DNA of 64,000 bases from Triplophysa rosa (taxonomy: Eukaryota; Chordata; Actinopteri; Cypriniformes; Nemacheilidae), in NCBI RefSeq assembly GCF_024868665.1, contig NC_079905.1:4907658-4971657 (forward strand), written 5' to 3'. How positions within the stretch are numbered: the first letter of the stretch is position 1; every line of letters begins with the position of its first letter. Below the pieces are notes generated by a model. That model made no database searches. It saw only the letters and a program-made list of their open reading frames with translations, and was not told the DNA's origin. This document shows, piece by piece, positions 1 through 11,280 of the stretch. The position numbers and the translations under genes were made by a program.

Positions 1-1407
1 CTAGACACCAAGGGCATAATAACGTGTTAAACTCATTTTCAAATCTCATTTACTTGCTGTGAACAAGAGAATGATATCAGCAGACAAGAACATTGCATTG
101 CATATTGCATTGTGCTATATGTTTGGTTCTGTAAATTATGTTTCTCATATACTTATTTCTCTAAAGCATTATGTTGCAAGGGGCCGTATGAGGACATCTA
201 AGCCATATGGGTCGTTTTTCTAAACATATTCTGCCTGATTTATAGTTCTGTTTATACAGTCTGTTCTTGTCATATGAATTTATTACATATATGAATTTGC
301 TGTATGTTATACATGTAAAATAGTTTCAGTATATTAGTAGGCTTACAAGTCATTTTTATATATAAACAGTGCAGTTAATAGTTAGATTTCTAATAGCATT
401 AAAGAAAGATAAATAATAGCTGCATTTTTAAGATGATGATTGCACAGTTCCGTATCCTAACAAAGAATATCCTTCATCTCCTGCGTTCATATAGGAGCCG
501 AAGAGCTGAAGATACAGCCTCCGTTATAAAAGCTAAAAATCTTTAGTATGTTTTATCGTCATGTCGTGCTACACTTCTTTTTTGTTGCTGACAAAAGATT
601 TGTTGAATATGAGAGAGAACACGAAAACACAAGGCATATTGAGGGCCATGGGGCCAAGCGTACAACATTGAGATGGTAAAGATCAGCCAGTGTTTCAGAA
701 CATCTACCCTCATGTACAAATCTAAAAACATTACAAATTGATAGGAAAAGACAAAACAGTCACAGATCCCCTCGCACCTTAAGTTTCCAATGCGACAAAA
801 TGTAGATAAATAGGCTTGACTACACTACATAACTACAACCCTTGGTAATGGGTCTGCTATTTATGTACCATTTAAAGAATTCTTCCAGACTATTTAAAGA
901 AATCCAGATTTGTGTCTTTTTGCATTTCAGTACAAACAAGACTATAAATAGTCTTTCTTTCATGAAGTTTGATAAAGGTGTAAAATGTCTTTATGATATA
1001 TCAGATACGAGAGGGAAAAGAAGTTACGGTGTGCAATAAGATTGCAGTTAAGATTGATACATTTTTAATATAAATGTATATATTTATAATATATACATCT
1101 GTTCTCAACTATGTTCGGCAAATCAGCAAGTATTTTTTTCTCTTTCACTCTAACTTATCTTTCTTCTCCATGCTGTACATTCTGTGTATAAATACTAATA
1201 GCCTACCTCTATTCCCTCACTTTTTAATCTCACTCTGAGAATCTGTTAAAACATCAGATTCAGGCACAGAACTGTAAGTGAAGGGCTTCCTTTACATCTT
1301 TTAAGCACCCTTTAACTTAATTTTGCTCCTTTTGTCTCTGTATTAAAGCCCCACTTGCCCCTTTCTCTAGCCACCCTCCTACATAATGTTAAAAGTTACA
1401 CTTTCCT
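1..1407. other. Downstream flank of cacng7, no gene seen
   Basis: This AT-rich stretch lies just past the cacng7 stop codon on the minus strand. Its part nearest 1407 should be the cacng7 3' UTR. A minus-strand AATAAA occurs near 284-290 and an ATTAAA near 1064, and I cannot tell which, if either, is used. The open frames here are short and have no recognisable domain. Confidence 0.4.
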
Positions 1408-1863
1408 CTAACACGGGGAGGCACTCATACGCATGTGGGCGTGGTAGCGAGGTGGCAGCACCGCCGCTGGGGGCGTGGCCATTGGGAGAGAATGAGGGGT
1501 GGGGCCACCAGAATGGGAGGAGTGGAGGGTGTGAGGATAGGAAGAAGAGGAGGAAGAGGAAGCAGGTGGGAGGTGATAGCTGGCCGCGGAGGAGGGCCCT
1601 GATGAAGAGACTGGATTGGAGGGACCGCCACTCTTTGGCGGGGGAGGCAGAGGGGTCTGGTTGAGTTGAATGGAGATGTCGCTGGACACCTCAGAAGCAC
1701 TGCGTCCACGCTGAGGAGGCGGCCATGACTCAGGGTGAAGGTACTGGCCGCTGTAGTCGCTGCATTCAGACAGACGTGGGCGATAGAGTGCAGGATGTGG
1801 CCGGTACGTTTCCTCCTCTGCATAGCGTTTCATGAAGAGATAGACAGACATGACCCCAGCACC
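1408..1863 (-). CDS. cacng7: cacng7 exon 5: end of TM4 and cytoplasmic tail
   Basis: The exon starts in phase 0 at GGT GCT GGG after a TAG acceptor and ends at the TAG stop 1408-1410. It encodes residues 191-341. [10 protein letters not shown] completes TM4; then come [20 protein letters not shown] and [12 protein letters not shown], all close to gamma-7. After the conserved [15 protein letters not shown] segment there is a Pro/Ser/His-rich stretch of about 65 residues that mammalian gamma-7 lacks. The protein ends in SASPC, like the TSPC/SSPC ends of gamma-7 and gamma-5, which are atypical PDZ-type termini. Open plus-strand frames over this exon are shadows. Confidence 0.92.
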   Translation of the reverse strand, partial: GAGVMSVYLFMKRYAEEETYRPHPALYRPRLSECSDYSGQYLHPESWPPPQRGRSASEVSSDISIQLNQTPLPPPPKSGGPSNPVSSSGPSSAASYHLPPASSSSSSSYPHTLHSSHSGGPTPHSLPMATPPAAVLPPRYHAHMRMSASPC

Positions 1864-3158
1864 CTAGCAAAAACAAAAGTAGCAAGTATGAGTATGATGA
1901 CTTTAGAGCTCGTTTTATCCGATTCTGTAAGACAGACTGTATAGTGGGATATTATAAGTTAACAGTACGCAGCGAATCAAGCCCACGGGCAGGTAAAGTT
2001 GCCTAGGGCTCTACTATTCTTTTTCCATCTGTAAGCATTTTTGACTGAATGTAGATGAAAAAACAACAGATTTACAACACTTTGAAAACTTGATAGATAA
2101 TGTGTCATGCAGGAATACAGTATTTAAAGCAACAGTTCACCCAAAAATTAATATTCTGTCTTTATTTACTCACCCTCGAATTGTTTCAAACTGTTTCAAT
2201 TGATTTGTTCTGATGAACACAGGGAAAGATATTTGGAAGAATGCTTGTAACCAAACACTACTTGGGCACCATTGACTACCATGGTAGGAAAAATTGCTTT
2301 ATACATTTTGTTGTTCTGTTGAACACAAAGGAAGATCATTTGAAGAATTTAGGAAAGCAAACAGTATTGTTTTATACAGATTTGGAACAACTCGAGGGTG
2401 AGTAAAAGATGACAGAATTTTTATTATTGAGTGAACTGTCCCTTTAAATGACTTGGGTGCTTAGTGAGAAATGCACCATGGCAACGTTAGTGACCCTCGT
2501 TTTCTTTATCTTTACATAAGTTCCTGTGTTCATATTTGTATAAGTGTGGACATAATTCTAAGGGCAATAACAGGTTAACATTGACCAGAAGTGTGTGCAA
2601 AACCAAAGTAGGGGGGCGATATTTAGAAACATTAATCCAAATTAATGAGCTCTCCAAGCACTACATTAAAGGTTTGTTGTGCGTATGCCAGATCAATGGA
2701 CTGTAGCACGCTTCTACAGTATGTGCATATATATGATACATATACTGTATATGTTGAGGTTACTGCAGACACTAAATGCTGACATTCACAAATTGCTAAA
2801 CTGAACGTGGCAAATTAGCATAAATGCTGCGAACCCCAAAGCGCTTTGTCGTCACCCAGAAGGAAGCTACGGTAGGCTAAACTTAATGCATACTGATAAG
2901 AGCAGACCTATGGTTCAGCAGCTAACAACAGTAAAACTGTTAACACTGATGCATTTTAATGAACACAGCCCTCACACACACACGGTGGGTTTGGGTGGTC
3001 GCTTTGGCTGACCTCTTTGAGCAGGAAGGAGCTGGCCGCGAAGGCGAACGACCAGCCGTAGTGATAGTGAAAAAACTGCTCTGCTTCCCGTGGTCTGTTC
3101 ATCACCTCATCGTTTATACTGGAGATATACAACACCAGACCAACTACTAAACTCAAAC

Positions 3159-3221
<63 letters not shown>

Positions 3222-5286
3222 TAAACATGCATGAAAAGGTTTAATAGTGCGAAATACTTTCTACAAAAGACAATACAAAGGAATAAATTGACAATAACAA
3301 CTTACTGTATATTTTATATTTTTATGATAATGTCATTGGTACTTGGCTGTGTTAAACTCCACAGCGCTATTGCATGGCTATGCTGTTAAAGGTACTCGAC
3401 CCCTCTTCATTTTCAACCTGTATAACTCTCCTTCTTCTGCAAAACACAACAGAAGATATTTTGAAGAATGTTGGTAAACAAAAACCATTGGTCCCCATTC
3501 ACTTCTATTGCATGGACACAAAACCAATGCAAGTAAATGGGGACCAACGCTTTTCTCTCACCAACATTCTTCAAAATATCTTCTTTGCATTTTGCAGAAG
3601 AAAGAAATCTATATGAGTTTGAAATTACACAAGGGTCAATTTTGTCTCATCACCACAAAGATTGACGATTTTAAGAGCAATCTATTCTCAACATGCTGCA
3701 GGATTTATCTCTGTACATAAAGTACTTTATTACCTAAATAAAGTTTATTTCCTATATGCTATCCTATATATGCATTTCCTATATATGAGAAATAAAGATT
3801 TTAATGAAAGTGACATATGAAAAAACAAAGCAAATATATCGTAAGCATTCACATAAAAGGGTTGTTGATGCAGCAGCGTTTTAATATCACAGCCTGTTCA
3901 ATCAAAACTGTTTTCCTCGAGAAGCTCTCAGCGGCGAGAGAACGTTAAACCAGCGAGCGAACAGCAAACCTGTCATACAGGGATACATTAACATTTATGG
4001 TGTGTTCGCTTTCGCTGTGGTTATGATTGAGAAAGCCCTGCTGCCGTAATTGTGGAGCGAGGGAGAAAGAACGAAGACAAAAGGAAACCCTCTGGCGTAA
4101 TCAAACACATTATCTCGGTCTGTCACTGCCAGCTGTCTGCACTTAGAACACCAACAAGGGATGTTCTTACATTTTCCATGTCGAGTTAAAAATGCAGAAC
4201 GTGGTGCCGTGTCACATTAGGGCTAATATTTGTACATAAAGATGCTTGGACGTAAAACGCTAATACCTTTTGTTCTCCAGTCGAAAGCAATAAAGATGTT
4301 TAGTGAATGTTCAATAGTGCTGCTCAGAAAGAACGCAGGAGATACACATCTGCTCTGCGGGTAGTTATCGCACTCCAGATGTTATTGAAAGTGATGCTGG
4401 AGTGATCTGTTCCACTGCCAAAACAACACTATATTAAGAAATGTATATTCTATAAGCTCTATGGTATACAAAAGTCAGGTTTACTTTTTTGCAGTTTTTC
4501 ACATGATAAGCACTTTGCCCCACACGGTTGTGGTGTCTTGTGTTTTATTAATAATTCTGTAGTACAAAATGCTGAGCAAAACGTTACATTAGCACCTGAT
4601 GCAGTGCTACACAGCACAGATTTGGACGGATGCCTGCGCTACCTGCAGTCGCGCTTCCTCCTGCATTACAGAATCCTTTATTATTAAACTGCAGTACTGC
4701 GTACAGTGCAACTGCAGCTGATGCAACACATGCGATATTGTTGACTTCGCTTTGCCCCGCCCCCTAGGGAAACAATTGGGGGACATTCCCAGTGCTGCTG
4801 ACTGCTTGGTTTTGTCTCTTTGTTAATTTACTGAAATCTAATGAAGACAGTGAGGCAAATTACAACTAAAGAGCAACTCAATGAGATTCTAATTTGCAAT
4901 TGTGATTGGTTTGATTCTAGTGTAAATGTATCACTCAGAAGTGCAGATCAAGCCCTGCGAATAAGCAATACGGCAAGGGAAGCCATGCTGAATTGTACTG
5001 TAGATGCACAACAGCAGAGCTTTTATTAAATGTTTGCTGTTTTTAAAAAAAAAATATATATATATATACAAATAAATAAATACACATATACAGTATATAT
5101 ATAATATGAATATGATATATTGCAAAAACAGATAACTCTGTTTAAATAAACTCAAAACTTTTTTTGTGCATTTCAATTAAAATCAAACTGCGGTTGGGCT
5201 GTTTTTATAGTAATATGTATAGTAATAATAACTATAAAAAAATACAGCTAACTAACACAATAAAAACATGATGACATAAAAACATT

Positions 5287-5331
<45 letters not shown>

Positions 5332-7091
5332 ATTATAATATATATAGATATATATATTTATATCATAATCATATATTTATATATGTGGCTATGATATTTA
5401 AATATATATGGATAAATATTTTTTATTTTGTATCATGTACGATAAAAAATTATATAAAATATAACAAAAACATTTTAGGTATACTTTTGGCCTTTACGGC
5501 TTATTACATTAGGTTTAGACAGGACAAGAAATGGTACGGGATAAGAAATAGGAACAGGAGCTGGGAATGGACCACAAGCCAAGAATTGAATTTGGGTTAC
5601 CCAAAGCACCCACTACGCTATTGGCGCCAACTGCTACATGAAAATTATAGATACAAACAAGGAGCATGCATTTTTGTATTAGACAAATGAAGTGACAGCA
5701 TATTTAAAAGGTTGTGTATATTGTCACTATATTGTGCCTGCTACCAACATCCCATCTCTAGAAAAAGTGATAATAGATGTATCTATCCCAGGATTGTTCA
5801 AAGCATTCTAAACATTCATGAGAATTCTGTCGCTGCAGGCTGATTCATGCAGCTATCACCAGGCAACTGATACAATCAACTGATACAGTTCTGCTGCACA
5901 GCACAGCCCAGACCACATTCACAGCTCGCTATCTGAATACTATCTGAATGTACCGCCAAACCTTAAGAGAATCAAATGACCATTTCAACTGAATTAGCAT
6001 TCAAAGCCCCAATATTCTTTAGATATAATTTATGTTATATTTAGGGTATTTAACGAAGAATAAATACCTTTCAGTACATTATTGCTTTGATGTTCTTACT
6101 CTTCATTTGAGAATACCGTTAGCATGCGAATTGGTAAAAACTAAGCATGCTTTGACTTTATCGACAATCTCGTTCTATTAATAAAATAGAGATGACAGCC
6201 TTCAGACAGAGCTCTGGTGACGAGATCAAAAATCATTCTTATTAATTACTGCCTAAGAGGAAAAATAGAACCACTCAATGGATATTGTGTTTAAGAAGAT
6301 TACCATAGATGGATATTGGGAACACCATTCATTAAATATGCAAACCTCTCAGCAGGAACCTAATTTCAGACGCAAGCGAGCAGAATTATGAGACTTTAGG
6401 TTTACCACTGAAACTGAGTATCAACAAACAGCATATGTAATCTAGAACGTATCCGTTTCCGGGGTGATGAGCGCTTCTCCCAAACTTATGTGTAGAAATC
6501 TAGAGAAATCCTACTTAAGTTTGGGAAAAGTAATGATGGTGCAATTTACCTGATAAGATGAAGAATATTCCAGAGACAAAGGCCAGAATGGTGCGCTGGG
6601 GACGGATATGACCGATGTTACTAATGACGAAGGCCGTGAAGACAAAGATAAGCGAGACCATGGGAAAGGGGGTGGCCGTCCTGACCATTTCTAACAGAGC
6701 AAATAAAGTAATGTGAAAAGTAAATCTTTTTTTTCTAAATTTCTGAAACCAGGTTGGTTGTACTTCAAAATTTAAGGCAGCAATGCCGTATTTAATACTC
6801 CACAAATCTATGCAGTTAACATGGTCAATGTCACCAATTTCTAGTGAACTAGAAATAGTAAACAAACACTTACAAAATGACTTCTGTTAATCATCATGAA
6901 TTATCAAAATAGTTCTAATATTCTTTGTGCTTTGACATTTTTCCATGTAGATTTCTACACTTTGCGGTGCATCAAATGTTCTTACTCAGTATATTTGCTG
7001 TGTTCTCCGTAGTGATCTCTATCTCTGGCTCAGTGAAGTATTCAGATGCCACACATCTCCCCTTCTCTGGCCCTGAGACAGAAAGAAAGAG

Positions 7092-7138
<47 letters not shown>

Positions 7139-7792
7139 AGAGGACACAAAGAGAGAGAGAGAGAGAGGGGGAGAGGGGGAGAGGGAGAAAAGAGGACACA
7201 AAGAGAGACAGAGAAAGAAAGACGGAGATTGACAGTGACAGGGGGAGACGGGCACAAACACAAAGAGACACAGCCATGATTTTGGTTCAGACATTGAGAA
7301 GAGAGGTGAGAGAACACATTGCGTCGCACAGATATAGTGCACATACTGTACAGTCAGAAGCATCATGCACCTTTTATGAGGTATAGTTTTGGCTCACTTG
7401 ATGCCCTAGACACATTCGGACAAACGTTGTTGACTTATTTGGCTAGTTTGTCATACAGTTGTAAAATGTACAAGTAATTTCTGTCACATCTTCTTTATCA
7501 TTGAGTAACTTCATTTTCAAATATTTTTTGTATCAAGTTAAAAGCTACTTTGGTGCTTTTGTACACATTTGTCACACTTGTTATAAAGCATTTTATTTAA
7601 TTTTTTTAATGCAGAATGCAGAAGTGACTTAGTTAGCGCATGAAAGCAAATAACATACAAACATAAAAATAGACCGTGTGTTTCCAGCACACATAAATCA
7701 TTTTCTCTCAGAATCACACGAAAAAGACCTAATTAATTGTACACACACCACACACCTGACAGGCAAAAGTCTTTGTGTCGTGATTTGTCAAA

Positions 7793-7836
<44 letters not shown>

Positions 7837-9032
7837 CACACGCACGCACACACACACACACACATACACACACATACACACACACACACACACAGCATGC
7901 AATGCTTACAGCACTTATAAAGCTTGGAGATAAGATGACATCATCCTCACACTTCTCTTAGTCAGCCATTTGCAACCAACTGGTGTGGCATCATTTCAGG
8001 GCTCTCCTGTTTTTGCCAAGTGGTTGATATCCTTAGGGCAACATCGTGTTGACCCTGGGACAACATTTAAATCAACCAATCAGATTTCAAATATAAATTT
8101 ACAGTTTATTTTAAGTTTAATCTTCCAACCAGGATTAGGTGCTTCTAGACCATTGTTTTTCACTTATCATTTCCCTCTGGTTTTAGGGGTAAATTATGGT
8201 TAGGGTTGGGGTTTGGTGTGGGTTTAGTTTTTATTTATGAAAATGTTGTCCTTAGGTCAACAAAATATTATGTCCTGAGGACATCAACCACTTGGCAAAA
8301 GCAGGTCGAGCTCATTTCAGTACACCTAAGCATTTCCTTTCAGTATATGAAAACAAACCTGCATGCAATGCAATGAAAATTCGTTTGTGCAAAATATAAA
8401 AATGCAACCTCTTCTTTAAAATAATGATGGCCTTCTCTTTATGCAAATATTTCGTATCATTTTTTATTAGCTCTGCAATTTCATGCAGATATTCACATGC
8501 GGTTGCGATATCTCGTGCCCACTCAGCCTCACTAGCTTCTGTTTCATTATGTGGCACGTTTTCGGAGGGTGATGCAACAGCATGCCATACCAGTGCTGCA
8601 GGACACCGAAAACCCTGTCAGCTGCGCAACACAGCAGGACGCACCACAAATAAACTGCGATTGAACCGAGGACAAAAATAGAAGACACGTTTGCTAAAGG
8701 AGTTTAACTGCCAATAAACAAGCAAAGAAATAATGCTTAACACGACATGATTCAACAACCATTTGTGTTTTAATTAAATGTTTGTCTCGGCAACAAAGTG
8801 GGTGATAAAAATGTAGGACGATAAGATAGCACCTACCAGCCACAAAACAGACCCTCCAGAGTCCACAATGCAGAGCCATCTTTACTTCTGTGGTCTGGTT
8901 CTGCTGCAGAACGATGCCCTCCTCCATCAACAGCCAGTAGTCTGTAGACACAGCTACACCCACCAGTAGCAGCCCGCATGCCCCAAACACAGACGACAGG
9001 AGCGTTAGTGCCCTGGTGCTGAAGGAACTCAT
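1408..9032 (-). CDS. cacng7: cacng7: TARP gamma-7, five coding exons (whole gene)
   Basis: The gene encodes the voltage-dependent calcium channel gamma-7 subunit, a type II TARP. By family knowledge it is a four-pass membrane protein of the claudin superfamily that modulates AMPA receptors. Joining 8837-9032, 6986-7072, 6550-6690, 3013-3158 and 1408-1863 gives 1026 bases and 341 residues, with every junction in frame and at GT/AG. The N-terminus, GLW..C ectodomain motif, TM2-TM4 and the RPHP..YRPRLS segment resemble mammalian gamma-7 more than gamma-5 (for example [12 protein letters not shown] and [12 protein letters not shown]). The human protein has 275 residues; the excess lies in the C-terminal tail. 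It sits in the same orientation as grin2d, downstream of it. Whether this is the a or b teleost paralogue cannot be decided here. Confidence 0.93.
2125..2447. repeat. TTAA-flanked palindromic MITE, copy 1 (cacng7 intron 4)
   Basis: The left end TTTAAAGCAACAGTTCACCC is matched in inverted orientation by GTGAACTGTCCCTTTAAA at the right end. Inner segments about the length of the TTTACTCACCCTC motif are also mirrored (GAGGGTGAGTAAA near 2394). The same family recurs near 3387, 9150, 19030, 21889, 36590, 38216 and 54291. It has no coding capacity. I recognise it as an abundant cyprinid-type repeat but cannot give a library name. Confidence 0.75.
3013..3158 (-). CDS. cacng7: cacng7 exon 4: end of TM3, loop, TM4
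   Basis: The exon lies between the acceptor CAG at 3161-3159 and a donor GTCAGC at 3012. It completes a split Gly codon and encodes [20 protein letters not shown], a Tyr/His-rich loop, and [16 protein letters not shown] (residues about 142-190). These segments are strongly conserved in gamma-5 and gamma-7. The length is 2+144 bases, so both junction phases agree with exons 3 and 5. Confidence 0.93.
3161..3216. repeat. (GA)n microsatellite forming the exon 4 acceptor tract
   Basis: About 28 uninterrupted GA units on the plus strand read as (CT)n in the transcript. The run ends directly at the CAG acceptor of cacng7 exon 4, so it serves as the polypyrimidine tract. Confidence 0.95.
3387..3645. 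repeat. Palindromic MITE, copy 2 (cacng7 intron 3)
   Basis: Mirrored arms are present: AGATATTTTGAAGAATGTTGG near 3450 and the inverted CCAACATTCTTCAAAATATC near 3560. The outer ends are diverged. Same family as the element at 2125. Confidence 0.7.
5289..5329. repeat. (TG)n microsatellite
   Basis: About 20 perfect TG units in intron 3 of cacng7, followed by an AT-rich ATATAT stretch. Confidence 0.95.
5545..5635 (-). mobile_element. Possible tRNA-derived SINE fragment
   Basis: The reverse complement contains GGCGCCAATAGCGTAGTGGG, which resembles a tRNA A-box region (GGCGCCAGTAGCCTAGTGG type in cyprinid SINEs). A degraded B-box-like AATTCAATTC follows. No tail or target duplication was identified, so this is tentative. 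Confidence 0.3.
6550..6690 (-). CDS. cacng7: cacng7 exon 3: TM2 and start of TM3
   Basis: The exon has an acceptor TTAG at 6691 and a donor GTAAAT at 6549. It encodes [17 protein letters not shown] then [18 protein letters not shown] and [13 protein letters not shown] (residues about 95-142). This is near identical to mammalian gamma-7, and the PFP and NIGHIRP motifs mark the gamma-5/7 branch. The length of 141 bases keeps phase 1 on both sides. Confidence 0.94.
6986..7072 (-). CDS. cacng7: cacng7 exon 2: first extracellular loop
   Basis: The exon has an acceptor CAG at 7075-7073 and a donor GTAAGA at 6985. It encodes [21 protein letters not shown] then TENTANIL (residues about 66-95). [15 protein letters not shown] is diagnostic of gamma-7. 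It is too short and split to show as its own open frame, and is supported by homology plus frame. Confidence 0.93.
7085..7212. repeat. GA-rich low-complexity tract at the exon 2 acceptor
   Basis: Interrupted (GA)n with AGAGG, GAGGGGGA and GGACACAAAGA variants. In the transcript it is a CT-rich tract that ends within about 10-20 bases of the exon 2 acceptor. The long Ser/Leu- and Arg/Glu-rich open frames over it are low-complexity artefacts. Confidence 0.9.
7793..7894. repeat. (CA)n microsatellite
   Basis: About 100 bases of CA repeat with a few G and T interruptions in cacng7 intron 1. The Thr-His open frames here are artefacts. Confidence 0.95.
8005..8312. repeat. Short inverted-repeat element (MITE-like) in cacng7 intron 1
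   Basis: The left end TTTTTGCCAAGTGGTTGAT is mirrored by ATCAACCACTTGGCAAAAGC on the right. Inner CTTAGG/CCTGAGG segments also pair. About 300 bases, no open frame. Family name not known; target duplication unclear. Confidence 0.65.
8837..9032 (-). CDS. cacng7: cacng7 exon 1: start codon, TM1, GLW..C motif
   Basis: The exon encodes [20 protein letters not shown], the rest of TM1, DYWL, an N-glycosylation site at N45 (NQTTE) and HCGLWRVC, ending in phase 1 at a GTAGGT donor (8836). The start is fixed by alignment to mammalian gamma-7. The bases just upstream of the ATG form a pyrimidine tract ending in AAG, which looks like a splice acceptor, so a 5' non-coding exon probably lies further upstream. 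One oddity is an extra Cys at residue 56, three residues before W59 of the GLW motif, where mammalian gamma-7 has Ala. Confidence 0.94.
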
Positions 9033-9149
9033 CTTAAAGGAAAGAGAGAAGAGTATAAATTAGATATTGTTAAAACAAATAAAAAAATAAAGTGAATCAT
9101 AATGGTCCAGAAGTGAGATGGCTTGCTATCTAGAACTATTAAGCCTTCA

Positions 9150-9428
9150 AGGGATAGTTCACCCTAAAATGAAAATTCTGTCATCATTTACTCACCCTCT
9201 TGTCATTTCAAACCTTTCTTTATTCTGGAGAACAAATCGTTGGTCCCCATTGACTTGCATTGGTTTTGTGCCTGTACAATAAAAGTCAATGGGGACTAAC
9301 GTTTTTTGGTTACCAACATTCTTCAAAATATCTTCTTTTGTGTTTTGCATAAGAAAGAAAGTCTAATATGTCAAGAAGTAAACGATGACAGATTTTTGGT
9401 TTTTGGGTGGACTTCTCCAGTAAAATGC
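9150..9428. repeat. Palindromic MITE, copy 3
   Basis: The left end AAGGGATAGTTCACCCTAAA is followed by the TTCTGTCATCATTTACTCACC motif shared with the copies at 2125 and 19030. The right side carries CTTCAAAATATCTTC and a diverged terminus. It lies immediately upstream of cacng7 exon 1. Confidence 0.75.
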
Positions 9429-9904
9429 TTTCTATGCTTTTTTAGGTTTTGAAACAAATATCAAATAAAGTTGACACACTTGCTATTTAATTTAATTTTC
9501 AACTGTTCGGCAAAGAATGTCGGTGCAAAGGTGCAACCATGGTGGTTAAACGTTTGCTAATGATTCTTTCTTACAAACTCATTGACTGTTCAAACATTTC
9601 CAATTATATAGCACACTCCAAAAACCAAAATGATTTTCTGTTAGTTGAGTCTGAAGGGCTTCATAAAACATGTGCTTCATCGACTACTGAACTAGCGTGT
9701 GACTCATCAACAGTATAAGATGAAAAGACGGTACAACAGATGAAGGACAAACACACAGTGTCCTTTAAATAGTGGATGACTAAAATCATTAGAAAGAAAT
9801 GTGCAGTTAGACATATTCAGAATTACATAAGGGTTGCTTCAAATCCTTAGTGAGTTATTTTATTTTCATGCTGTTTGTCTCTAATGAACGGAGAATGGTG
9901 TGGG

Positions 9905-9990
9905 GTGTGTGTGGTTATTGGAATCACCATGTGATGGGCTGGATTCAAACCTGCACTCCTGTGAGCATATGCACTACTGTGCCACACGCA
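9905..9990 (-). mobile_element. Probable tRNA-derived SINE head
   Basis: On the minus strand there is TGTGGCACAGTAGTGCAT (A-box-like), then about 20 bases, then GCAGGTTTGAATCCAGCC (close to the B-box GGTTCRANNCC). Spacing fits a tRNA-derived SINE promoter. No 3' tail was recognised. Confidence 0.4.
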
Positions 9991-10937
9991 GCATAGTATT
10001 AGCTATGAATCAATGATCACCTTAAAGGTCTGTAGTCTGCTAAATAGCTGGTCGGATAGACAGAAAGATAATTTCTTTAATTCATTGTTTAAGGTTAGGG
10101 CCAATTTGAAGACATGGTTATATCAACGTTCAGTATTAAAGCATTGTATTGGTTTTGTTACCTACTGTTACTTTATATGTGTTACAACGCTAAAGCAGAA
10201 TAAAATCATGTAGAACACAGAAGATGTGCAGAGTATCACTACAACTGCATACTGTAATACCTTCTGATTTGTTGTACGTTATGCATTCACGCTCTGAAAC
10301 ACCAGAGTGAAGATTTGACTGGCAGGGGCCCCGAAAAAGCACACTTCCCTTACTGCATTGACAAGCATCTTATAGCCACTAGATTAAGAGCTTGGAACTT
10401 CTTTTGAGCCAGATGTTGGCATTGAGAGAACAACAAATTAACACCCTTTTATGGTTTCAATTATCTCTGGTTAGGTTTAGGATCCCAAGGGTGTATTAGA
10501 TATGAATGAAGGATTCATAGTGAGTGGTGGTTTATGGGGTTAAGATAATTAAAAAATATATTGACTGAGCACAGCAGCAAGGCAAAGGAGAAAAGAGGAG
10601 CTTTAAAGAAGTTAAATGTGGAGAAGCTTTGGGAAGAACTGAAGAACATACCACTTGGGGTACGAGCATTGCTATAGTAATAACGTTGTGCCTTTGTTTA
10701 GATGTGTGTGCAGTTTTACAATAGTATGTGGTCATGCCACATATGTGCATACTGCATAAATAATAGGAAAATAGCTGAAATAGCTATTGTTATGTAAATG
10801 TGCAGGTAACAATCTAAACCATTAGAGAGACTGTGAGGGGAAAAGTGAATGAAAGGACAGTCAGTGAAAGAGAAATGGAGAAAAGAGAACAAATCAAGGC
10901 TACAGGTTGAGAGAAGCAAAGAAAAGAGAAGCAATTG

Positions 10938-10964
10938 GGAGCTGTCCGTCACAGTGGTGCTGAA
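10938..10964 (-). promoter_or_regulatory. REST/NRSF (RE1) site, expanded spacing
   Basis: The minus strand reads TTCAGCACC, an 8-base spacer, then GGACAGCTCC. Both RE1 half-sites are close to consensus; the canonical spacer is 2 bases. REST is known to bind half-sites set about 6 bases further apart. It lies about 1.9 kb upstream of the cacng7 start codon, inside the proposed first intron. A repressor site outside neurons would suit a neuronal TARP gene; binding is inferred. Confidence 0.5.
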
Positions 10965-11280
10965 ATCAGACATTGTACAGGCCTGTGTTCCTTTACAAAA
11001 GCTTTGAATTTTTTTAACTTCAAAAAGGGTTTCTGGTGGTTTAACATTTACACATGTTTATGAAAATAGCTAAGCAAAAAGACATTTTACATTATTCATA
11101 TCACAATTCATTTAGAAATAGCTTGATTCTGTTGAAATTTTCAGCTCAAAATATGAAAAAAGATATGATTAATTAAAATTAAAAAGTGGTTCCAGAATAA
11201 AATTGATCAATAAATAAATCAAAAACTTTTGTGCCAACACTAAAAGATTAGCTCCCTAGAGGATCGCGAACAAAATGACA

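Larger units (their letters stand above)
3646..6549. other. Rest of cacng7 intron 3
   Basis: I see no exon here. The stretch holds an AT-rich block around 5040-5110, a TG microsatellite at 5289, a possible tRNA-SINE fragment at about 5545-5635 and otherwise unique-looking sequence. All open frames are short. Confidence 0.5.

Noticed and set aside
1386..1823. Plus-strand and alternative minus frames over cacng7 exon 5
   Set aside because: Shadows of the Pro/Ser-rich tail; the chosen frame is fixed by the RPHP..YRPRLS homology.
6925..7386. Ser/Leu- and Arg/Glu-rich open frames
   Set aside because: Translations of a GA-rich repeat; only the cacng7 exon 2 portion at 6986-7072 is real.
7678..7961. 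Thr-His repeat open frames
   Set aside because: Translations of a CA microsatellite.
1408..9032. Identification as cacng5
   Set aside because: [23 protein letters not shown] and [21 protein letters not shown] follow gamma-7 rather than gamma-5.
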